DNA from: Anseranas semipalmata
Taxonomy: Eukaryota > Chordata > Aves > Anseriformes > Anseranatidae
Length of the DNA stretch: 64,000 nt
Assembly: GCA_013399115.1 (NCBI GenBank)
Contig: VXAA01003390.1
Span: forward strand, 157,372-221,371
Direction: 5' to 3'
This document shows, piece by piece, positions 25,501 through 33,705 of this stretch; position 1 is the first letter of the stretch, and each line of letters begins with the position of its first letter. Position numbers and translations under genes: made by a program. Under the pieces are notes generated by a model. That model did not search any database. It saw only the letters and a program-made list of their open reading frames with translations, and was not told the DNA's origin.

Positions 25501-27228
25501 CTCTATCTATCGTCCTACCACATAGTTGCTAAAACACAACTGTTTTTCAACAAGCAGAATAACCCCACTCCCTCTTTACTTAGATAATTGGCTAAATGAC
25601 ATAATTCAGCTTCATATTTTAAAAAATGAGGGGTCTATATTAAATAATTTGAGATAAATCATGGACTGCTTGAAAGACTGTAAACAATTAATAATGATAA
25701 ATAGCCTGCAATTTGTTGAAATAGATGCAAAGAGGTATCTAGGGAGATGCTGAAGATGTCAGCGTTGAAACAATTTTACTGCAATCATAATTGTTCTAAA
25801 ACGGCCAGTTGATTAAATGAGTATATGATATTTTTAAAAAATTTCTAATGTAAGCAAAAAAATAAGAACCATGGTAATCAAAAGAAAGTAGCAACATGAG
25901 GTTACTTCCACTGAAATATAAGATAATAATACGAGAAGAGTAATTACGATCATAATAATCTTCCCCTCACACAGTTCTGGTAAGATAAAGTTATGGTTTA
26001 AAATATATTCAAGAACTTAAAGACACTGTTGGCATCATAAGCCTGATACACAGGCTATTAAAATGAAAGGGAGCTTTTCCCTTAATTTCAGCAACTTTGG
26101 ATCCAGCTTTACATGAATTTCTGGATTTGGGATGGAATAGATATTAATAGAAACCGAAATATGCTAAGGAATACTGAATAAGGATATGGTAATAAAATAA
26201 TGGCAAATAATGGCACCCTGTAGTGACACAATAGCCATATAATGATAATTAGGTCATATTAGTATTTGGGGACACAGATTAGGGTAAAATGCTTAAAGTA
26301 ACATTATATTGTTTTGTCTTTTTCTTCTGTCATAGCATGAGTATGCACAGATCAATGACAGTTCTGGGATTATTTTCTGACATTTGAAATTCAGAAAATA
26401 AAGTCATTTGTTTTTTATGGATTTTCTTCAGTTTGGAGGACAGGCTATAGGAAGTCAAACAGCTATAGAGAGGTCTATGTTAAAATATGAATGTATGAAA
26501 TTTAATTTTCAAACAGTACAATCTTCCAGAGTCTGATGTGCTAAGCATAATAAATGAACAAACGCACAGTACTTTATACATAAGCAAAAATAAATCAGTG
26601 CAAAGTCCCTGTAATTCAGCTGGTCAAGAAGACTTAGTAGACAAGGTCACGTTATATGCAAATCAATCTTCATAGATTGAATCTGATTTGCATTAGTAGA
26701 TAAATGTTTACCATAATTCCAAATCCAAGAACAAGAATTCCATCATCCACGTTCATGGCCCTTCATACCTCAGGACATACCCTTACTTCCGTATTCTGTG
26801 CCCGTGCTCGGCTCAGCTAAAGAGAGCTGTGCAGAAATGCTGCTCCAAGCAGGGACAGGTACATCATTTTTGTCTAGCTTTGGAAAAAAAACAGTCCCAA
26901 GTTGACCTGAAGCTGTTTTTTAATCAATTAAAAACAAGTCTAACAAAACATTTTGTTTTCCTTTGTGCGCTCCTATATCTCCAACAGGGAGAAGAACTGC
27001 CCACAAATCCTTATTCTCACTTGACCAGATGAAGAATCTGATCTGATCTCCCAGTTCAGAAGGCTGTCCTAGATATGGACTTCAGCTTGCAAGTGGTTTG
27101 TCACTCTGCAACAGAGGCCCTCTTCCCAGGTTGTGTGACTCAGGTCACAGGTGTACCTGTGAATCTGGTTTGAAAATGCAAAACATTTGGTTTAGGAAAT
27201 GCCAAACTCAACTATTTCTTTTTTTTTT
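22592..27228. other. Unique AT-rich DNA, no gene seen
   Basis: No gene is recognised. The segment from about 24,770 to 25,020 is AT-rich with many TAAT/ATTA and CATATG words and has the texture of a conserved non-coding element, but conservation cannot be tested. A TA/CA microsatellite lies at 25,380-25,446. Confidence 0.55.
25380..25446. repeat. TA/CA/TG microsatellite
   Basis: An interrupted alternating purine-pyrimidine run (ATACATATGTGCATGTGT, then ACACACATATATACATATATAG) followed by GA and CA steps. Simple sequence. Confidence 0.8.
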
Positions 27229-27313
27229 NNNNNNNNNNNNNNNNNNNNNNNNNNNNNNNNNNNNNNNNNNNNNNNNNNNNNNNNNNNNNNNNNNNNNNNN
27301 NNNNNNNNNNNNN
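27229..27313. other. Assembly gap (85 N) inside a pyrimidine tract
   Basis: The run of N is flanked by a stretch of T on the left and by TTTCTCTTTCTC on the right. The missing DNA is probably a T/CT microsatellite. Open frames through it are artefacts. Confidence 0.97.
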
Positions 27314-27869
27314 TTTCTCTTTCTCTTTCTTTCCAAAACTGTTTGTCAAATTCAACTCATGCTTGCAAATGATTTCAGTAGGCCCAAAATTTCTTTTGGT
27401 AGATGAATAAATCATTGAAAATACTGAGTCCCAATCTTAGTTCTAATTTTTTTTTCCCCTTCAGTCCTGGTCTAGGTAAAGGCCAAAACAGCTTGCAGTG
27501 TAATTTAGAGAACACTAACATCCTACAGGCCTAAGGTACTCCAAATTATACTGAGGCAAAAGGCTGTGCACTCAGTTTCAAATGTTATTTTGCAGTTCAC
27601 TGAGAGGTAGAAAAGTGTTTGGTGAGAGATGCTTATGTGAGGGAATCCTCAGATAAATTCTAAGAGCTTCAGTGGCCAAAGCAGCCAGACACGTGCTACC
27701 TAATAAAACCTCCACATCTCAAGTGGAACTTGAATAAGACGTATGACCTCTTTAAACTTTCTACTAAGTTTTTCCACGTTGGGCTTGATTCTGAGTTTTC
27801 CTACAGTGGCCTTACACTGATGGGAGATGGAGTTGCTCTGGGTTTCACCTGGCATCAGGCCTATCTGAA
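27314..27869. other. Unique non-coding DNA
   Basis: Pyrimidine-rich at the left edge next to the gap. No gene or repeat is recognised in the remainder. Confidence 0.55.
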
Positions 27870-28140
27870 TATGACGATCTGTCCGCAGCCACGGAACACC
27901 TAGATCACAAGCAGGCATCGGCTCTCACGAGAGCACAAATAGGAGTCGCACGCCCAGCCTGTCACACGATCGATGCTGGTGCTAGCAGTGACTGAACACG
28001 TGCCGATTTCTGCGTGCACACAGCTCACCGGGAAGCCCGTGGGCAGGAGGGGGCTCGTCACCTCCAGGGACAAGAGCAGCAGGTGGCTGCAAGCACCTGA
28101 CTTCTCCACCGCCGCTTCCGAGCCCTGGCCTCGCTCAACA
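27870..28140. promoter_or_regulatory. CpG-bearing GC-rich patch
   Basis: CpG is clearly more frequent here than in the flanks (for example GATCGATGCT, CGCACGCCC and CCGCCGCTTCCG). Open frames on both strands are about 70 codons and unrecognised. It could be a small regulatory island. To its right (28,140-28,480) the DNA turns AT-rich with several ATTAAA/ATTCAA words. Confidence 0.35.
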
Positions 28141-28594
28141 CCAACAGCTATGCTGTATTCTCTGTCCCATCCTATGACTAATTAAAAAGCTTTAAAAACT
28201 GAACTGTGACTCAACATTTCTCAATTAAATTCAAATAACAAGGCCCTTCCGCACTTGGGCCAAACTCTAATGCAAGCTGTTTGGCGGTGACAGAAACAGT
28301 GGACCGGTGCCAGTGACAAGCCTCACGCTGCAGCGCCGGCGGTGTTCTTGGGAGGCCAGGAGAGCCTGAAACAGCTGTCTCATTTTAATTCAATTACTCG
28401 TTCCAGAGCTTTTATAACATCACCACTACTTTCTAATCTACCAAGAACATGATAAATAATTAGAACCTACTTGAAAAAAGAACCCAAAAAATGTAACACT
28501 GTGTTTTACAGCAGCTGGCAAATTGCACTGGAGAGCCCAGCCCACTGCAGGAGTGCAGACGTTGATCTGATCAGTGCTTCCTTGCCACCTTCCA
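28141..28594. other. Unique DNA, possible conserved non-coding sequence
   Basis: No gene is seen. The texture is mixed AT-rich words plus a short GC-rich CpG spot at about 28,320-28,355. Conservation is unknown. Confidence 0.4.
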
Positions 28595-28652
28595 TCTTTC
28601 TTTCCTCCTTTTCTCCTCTCTCTTCTCCCTTCTTTACTCTTTTTTTTTCTCT
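28595..28652. repeat. Polypyrimidine tract
   Basis: Forty-one consecutive pyrimidines (28,595-28,635), then a single A, then sixteen more. Long homopyrimidine tracts can form triplex DNA. No AG acceptor followed by a convincing exon was identified downstream, so I do not call it a splice signal. Confidence 0.85.
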
Positions 28653-30459
28653 GTGCTACAAAAAATACGGACTTGCTGGCCTGGCTAGCAAGTGTGACTC
28701 ACCTCCCACCTCCCAGATCCACGTCCACACTGCCCCTGGGACGTACCGAGCAAACCCACCTCTTCATGGTCTGGGAGGACAGGATATCTCCATATCTGAC
28801 TGCAACTCCACAGGATGCTGTTAGGTTAGAGGTTTGTAATTAACTGAGCTGGAAATCGATTGGGAAAAGACAGTTCTCACCTACACCCTGCAAAATACAC
28901 CCTGGCCTTAAAAACAAGCTGTGTGGAAAGACCTCAGGTTACACCTTGTGTGAGAGACTGAGCCCTCAGCACGGGGCTGCCCAAAACCATGCAGGGCGAC
29001 AGTGCCAGAGTCACCACTGAGAGGATCAACACTGTCATGTCCTGCACTGCATCCGTCCCAGTCACAGGACTTTGCTTCAAGGAGCCATCTGCCTCCACAC
29101 CAATGGCCACACGAGACCTCGCAAACACAGAGCCCAGACTGTCGAGGAATGTCCTCGCCTATAAAGAACTGCATTGGAAGACTTTCACTACAAGAATAGT
29201 TATAGGACTGGAACTTCAGTGTCCTGTGCCCTCCCATGTGTCTCATCCTGGTTATAATGCACTTTTCAAAGTAACAAACACAGCAATGCTGACATCATCC
29301 TTAAATCTTGAGTAGCTGTGGGTATACATACACGTTTTACTGTGAGACAGAACATCACCTAGAACATTGGGCAACCTCTTCTTCTTGAATAATGCTGCTG
29401 ACATTTGCCAGTTATTTTCTAACATAACAGAAATTGCCTGAATAAGTACTTGGATATCTCCTATTTTTCTTGTTGAAACACCCCTCACAAAAAGTGACAC
29501 ATAATTTCAATTATAGAACTACCTCTTTGTAATTAACAGCTTCCTTTGTTAGTTGCCTAAAAGAACTTTCCCAAAGCAAAGGAATCGAAACATTTCATCT
29601 GTAAAAACAGACACCTCATCTGAAAAATATTATGTCTGGCACGGAAACTTAAAAATATGGGGCATCTGTGCAATTTTTGCGCCTCCTCTTCCTCATCCCA
29701 AAAGAGGGAATTGGCATGGGCAGCATTAGAGCAGAAAAGTGAAAAAAAAGCCATCAGCAGGGCTGATACGGTGATTCCACCCACTTGCAGCTGAAAGCAG
29801 TCCTGGCTACATCCACAGAGTTTAGTAACCGCGGCTGCATTCAGGCTGAGGCATGCTGAGCCAAATGGCAAAGACCAGATGCCTGCAAACCATTACCTCA
29901 ATTTGCCTTTGCTTACTCTGGTTGTATCCATGCTATATTTCGGCAGGAACAAACCAGGGCTTTGCAGTCAATACACTTTTCTATCTCTTCTAGCGCTCAC
30001 ACCATTTTGAAAGCATTGCCAAAACTGCTCTGGGGTAGCGAGAGGAGGCACAGCCCTACTATTTTTTTCTTTAAAAGGTAAATCAGCAGAAGATGGGATA
30101 TGTCTTAACAGCTGATCTCCTGAAATGTGAAATACATGCCTCATACTCCAATAGGACTATTTCAGGTCCTAGGCAACTTAGGAGACCAATTCTTTTTTTT
30201 GTTTGTTTTTTATTTACACTGGCCAGACATCTTATGAAAACTGTATCTGTCACGAACAATGAGAAATCATGTTTTTGTCCACCCAGAAAATGTATCCTGC
30301 AAAGAACCTTCCAGCTGGTGACAGAGACTGTCATCTCCTCCATGCTCCAGATTGGCACCTTCTGGAGAGCCAACACAACTCCCAGAGATAATCTCCAGGA
30401 AAGAGAGAGAGAAAACCAACAGAGAGTCCACCAGCCAGCAGACATAGCAGTGAGATGCT
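28653..30459. other. Unique DNA, no gene supported
   Basis: The interval contains overlapping frames of about 65-120 codons on both strands near 28,910-29,320 and 30,083-30,461. None has a domain I recognise, and the overlap of frames on both strands argues for chance. Confidence 0.5.
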
Positions 30460-30900
30460 GAGGGACAGGCAGGTCTGGTAGGTGGGAGCGTTAATGACGT
30501 ACCTGAGGTCCAGGGGTGAGCCGAGCCCTAGCGAGCTAGAGGTTGTCTATAAAAGCTGAGTTCTGGTCTGGGACTGTATTCAACGCGTGCCTCAGTTTCT
30601 TGACCAGAGAGGCCTGAAGTTTGCTCTGCCCTTACAGGATTGTGCCCGCACCTTACAGGATTGTGGCCTTAGGCTTAAATCATTAGGCACTTCTTTAACT
30701 ACTCCATCTAGACAGAAGCAGATCAAATCTCCTAACACTGTCACTGCCCACTTCTTCCCCCCCGCTCCACCCACGTACCGCTTTCGAGTTAATTTATGTG
30801 GGAGGAAAGACCCTTGGGAACTAGCCTTTAATACCGCAGCTGTAATCTGCTCTGAGGCCAGGACAGAGAACCTTGCTTAGGGATTTGATGTCTGCAGAGC
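30460..30900 (+). promoter_or_regulatory. TATA-bearing segment with short tandem duplication, possible promoter or LTR remnant
   Basis: A TATAAAAG box lies at 30,548-30,555 in a locally GC-richer segment, and a 97-codon + strand frame (30,587-30,880) follows. Within it the 15-mer CCTTACAGGATTGTG occurs twice (30,631-30,645 and 30,652-30,666), a 21-bp period. The arrangement resembles a Pol II core promoter, such as a solo LTR or the start of an unannotated transcript. I found no terminal TG...CA inverted ends, no polyadenylation signal at the expected place and no recognised protein, so the class is open. Confidence 0.3.
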
Positions 30901-31955
30901 TGTGTGGTAGTCCTGTCTGGTTTTATATTGTCTTTATAATTTTTAATTGTTTTATATTGTCTTTCTCTTATCAGTGAAAAAAAAAAAATGAAAGTGTTTT
31001 TTTTAAGAAAAATATATTATTTATCTAAATAAGAGATCAGTACAAATTAATGGATTAAATTTCTGATGCATATTAAGAAAAAAAAAGGATGATTTATTTG
31101 CTTTAAACTAGAAGACACAAAAGTTACTGACAAATTGAAAATCTGAATTAATGAATTCCTGTGGTACCTAAGGTATTGGAGCATAGGAAGAAATCAAGGA
31201 ATTTTTCCCAGATTTAAACATTTGAAAGGCTGGAATTCTATTGCTGAAACATTTGCTGTTCATTCCCACTGCTTCCGCTCTATAACACACTGAATGAGCC
31301 CACCAGTAAATGTTTAAGACAGAAATACTTTATCTTTTTTTTTTTTTTTCCTAGCTAATCAGGATCATTCTGCTTAAAGCTCCATGTAGTACCTCTCAAA
31401 CAGTAAAAGTTCTGTTCAGATGTCTTGAGCGTCTGCCATATCCTCCAGATTTTCTGCATGGCTTGAGTGGTGGGCTGTATATTCAAACCATGTACAACAA
31501 TATTTCTTACAGATGTCAAACATATGTAGTAGGAAAATGAACTGTACAGCAGGCTTAGTGACTGTGTAAAAGTGACTTTTATGTTAAAGGTATTCCCTTT
31601 TTAAAGGGAATAGGAAGGGCTAGAAAACTGGAACTGTGGAAAAAAGTACTGTTCCTCTCTTTCAAATGTGTTCAGGGATCAGGAGTGTCTGTGCAGCCTT
31701 TGAAAAGAATCATAATCAAAGAATTACCCGATTCCATTAGCAAATTCTTATTATAACAAGATACTCTTATAAGGCTGATTTTTGGTTATCCATTCAGGTC
31801 AAGTACATTAGTAAATCTTTTTTAGGTCTTGTCTTATTAGATCCCGGAACGTGCCGACTGCTCCCTTTGACCACAGCTAAGCTTTTTTCTTTCCTTGCTT
31901 TGGTGACAAACAGGCTTGCTCACATTTCTTCACACAAGAGGAAAGAAAGACTGGA
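30901..31955. other. Unique AT-rich DNA
   Basis: AT-rich, with a poly-T of 15 at 31,335-31,349 and a near-perfect palindrome at 31,591-31,612. No gene is seen. Confidence 0.55.
31591..31612. other. 22-bp inverted repeat (10-bp arms, 2-nt centre)
   Basis: TATTCCCTTT and its exact reverse complement are separated by TT. It could be a chance palindrome or a dimeric protein site. Confidence 0.85.
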
Positions 31956-32005
31956 AGAGCACAGCCAACAGAAGCAGCCAACAGATGCAGCAGTTTGCGC
32001 AGCAG
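31956..32005 (+). repeat. First copy of a 50-bp direct repeat upstream of CR1
   Basis: These 50 bases align without gaps to 32,293-32,342 at 42 of 50 positions. The right half (CCAACAGATGCAGC and onward) is nearly identical. The flanks beyond the 50 bases do not align. The partner copy lies at the probable transcription-start region of the CR1 element, so this may be an upstream remnant of CR1 5' sequence. Confidence 0.8.
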
Positions 32006-32274
32006 CCTCTGGGTTCCTCCCTGGGAGCTTCTGGAGCTTCTGGAGACAAGGTCCAAGATCAGCGGGGAATGCCTGGGAACCCTCAGAGACACTTGGGAGC
32101 GCGTGCTGCTGTCACGTAAGGGCAGCCACAAGTGTGTGGGCCCAAGGAAGCTCTAACAGCTTCTAATGAGCATGATCAGCTGTCCTTGTCCCAGGGTGCC
32201 TGGAGCCTTTATTGCAGCTGCCCTCTGATTAGGGAGGGTCAAGCACCCCCTTTAGCTGGTGCTCAGGAGAGTCC

Positions 32275-32282
32275 TATATAAG
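32275..32282 (+). promoter_or_regulatory. TATA-like box of the CR1 leader
   Basis: TATATAAG lies 18 bp before the second copy of the 50-bp repeat and upstream of ORF1. CR1 promoters sit in the 5' region of the element. A TATA-type box here is consistent with an internal or near-start Pol II promoter, though its use is inferred. Confidence 0.45.
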
Positions 32283-32292
32283 TGCCTGGCCC

Positions 32293-32342
32293 AGAGCACA
32301 GCTCCCACGAGCAACCAACAGATGCAGCGGTTTGTGCAGCAG
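32293..32342 (+). repeat. Second copy of the 50-bp direct repeat
   Basis: Partner of 31,956-32,005 at a distance of 337 bp. It lies just downstream of the TATATAAG box. Tandem 5' units are known from other LINEs, where each monomer carries promoter activity. Whether that applies here is not shown. Confidence 0.8.
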
Positions 32343-32499
32343 GGCACAAAGAAGGAGGCCTTAGCCAAAGCTGGATCACTGTAACAGTCTTGTACATGGT
32401 GGTGACATACGGCAGAGCTGTTTCCCCGGCAGATGTTGGAGCAGCTACCCCTGCTAGGGTGGAGGCTTGGACCCAGGCTGAGCTTCGGATGGCAGATGC

Positions 32500-32931
32500 A
32501 GCCCTCCAAGTCCCAGGCTGCAGGGAGTGCCTGGGGCCTCCCTCTGCAGGAGGTGTGCTGTCAAGTGCAGGATTTATGGAAGTGAGCAGGCTGTGCAGCA
32601 TCAGAGAAGATAAAAGTGACATAGACAGGATCTTCTCTGAGACAGAACAGTTTGAAGAGCCTCAGACACCAACTGCAGGACAGAAGGAGGCAGGGTCCAG
32701 CCCCACTGTTAAGGTAAGCATAACCTCTGGAGAAGGGGAAGGGTGGAAGCTGGTGACTTCTAGCACCAAGAGGAAGGCTCCTGCCCCACCCAGGGGCTTA
32801 CATCTACAAACCATGGGACCCTGTTTGCAGATCAGTGGCTGCTTGGGAGAGATGGAATCCATCTAACTAAGTGGGGCAGAGCTATTTTCACCAACAGGAT
32901 GGCTGACCTCATAAGAAGGGCTTTAAAGTAA
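32500..32931 (+). pseudogene. CR1 ORF1 remnant (end of SGNH-esterase-like domain)
   Basis: The left part, in the frame open from 32,282 to 32,866, shows the CR1 ORF1 landmark CRECLG near 32,518 and then a charged segment SIREDKSDIDRIFSETEQ, typical of the coiled N-terminal part. After about 32,805 the match jumps to the C-terminal end of the domain in a different frame: HGTLFADQWLLGRDGIHLT starting at 32,812, then RRALK and a stop at 32,929-32,931, the normal ORF1 end. The DGIH motif (Asp at 32,851-32,853, His at 32,860-32,862) corresponds to the SGNH catalytic D-x-x-H block. The Ser block and the middle of the esterase domain are absent, so an internal deletion plus a frame change inactivated the gene. 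It would have acted in the ribonucleoprotein with LINE RNA. Confidence 0.75.
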
Positions 32932-33159
32932 GAATGGTGGGGAAGGAAAGAGTCACCAGCATCCCTGTGAGGGAGTGATAGACAGGATTGCTGAGCAAAG
33001 GGCATAGGGTGAAGTGCCAGGGATAGATCATAAAAATCAACAAAATGGATCTTAAGCAGGGTCACCTCCAGTGCTTGCATGTAAGCAAGGAAGTATCTAC
33101 AAGGCACCATTCTGGAGAAATCCCCCAAGCCCTACCTAGGAAGTCAACGTGCTGGGGTG

Positions 33160-33705
33160 CCTCTCCAAAGTGCCTGTACACTAATGGACACAGTGTGGAG
33201 AATAAACATGGCAAGCTAGAGATGTGAGTGCAGTTGCAGGGCTACAATCTTGTTGGTATCATGGAGATGTGGAAGGGTGGCTTCCATGACTGGAGTGTTG
33301 CAATGAAGGGCTACAGTTTTTTTCAGGAAGGACAGGATGGGAAGATGAGGAGGGACCCTTTATGTGAGAGAGCAACTAGAGTGCATGGAGCTCTGCCTAG
33401 GGATGGATGAGGAGCCAACCAAGAGTTTATGGGTTAGGGATTAAAGAGAGGACAGGTAAAGGTGACATTATAGAGGGCGTCTGCTACAGGCCACCTGACC
33501 AGGAAGAACAAGTGTATGAGGCCCTCTACAGAAAGATAAGAGCAATCTTGTACTCACAGGCCCTGGTCCTCACAGGGGACTTCAACCAGCCTGATATCTT
33601 TTAGAGGGGCAATACAGCAGGTCATAAGCAACCCAGGAGGTTCCTGGAGTGCACTGATGATAATTTCCTCTCCAAGTAATGGAGGAGCTGATGAGGAGAG
33701 TTGAA
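33160..33705 (+). pseudogene. CR1 ORF2 endonuclease-domain remnant
   Basis: Conceptual translation gives, in order, CLYTNGHSVENK, LQGYNLVGIMEMW, HDWSVAMKGY, then after a frame change GVCYRPPDQEE and ALVLTGDFNQPDI, and finally NTAGHKQPRRFLECTDDNF. This is the order of the AP-endonuclease-like domain at the N terminus of CR1 ORF2, which nicks target DNA to start reverse transcription. The Glu of the 'ITETW' block is kept (as IMEMW), and so is the GDFN block. In-frame stops interrupt it at 33,225-33,227, 33,602-33,604 and at about 33,674-33,676, and the frame shifts between about 33,330 and 33,430. Nothing of the reverse transcriptase follows. It is a dead remnant. Confidence 0.85.

Larger units (their letters stand above)
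32170..33705 (+). mobile_element. CR1 LINE, 5' half only, degenerate
   Basis: CR1 is the main non-LTR retrotransposon of birds. It copies itself through an RNA by target-primed reverse transcription, using ORF1 (with an SGNH-esterase-like domain) and ORF2 (AP-type endonuclease plus reverse transcriptase). Here I see, in order, a GC-rich leader with a TATATAAG box at 32,275, ORF1 fragments (about 32,500-32,931), a short spacer, and the start of ORF2 with endonuclease-type sequence (about 33,160-33,705). Similarity stops abruptly near 33,705, before the reverse transcriptase. The left limit is approximate, because leader sequences are poorly conserved. Frameshifts and stop codons mean it makes no working protein. 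Most CR1 copies have the opposite shape, keeping the 3' end and losing the 5' end. Confidence 0.85.

Noticed and set aside
28989..29315. 108-codon + strand frame
   Set aside because: No domain, no clear initiation context, and a frame of similar length runs on the opposite strand.
32282..32866. 194-codon frame as a host gene
   Set aside because: Its contents match CR1 ORF1 landmarks, and its end is created by a frame change within the CR1 esterase region.
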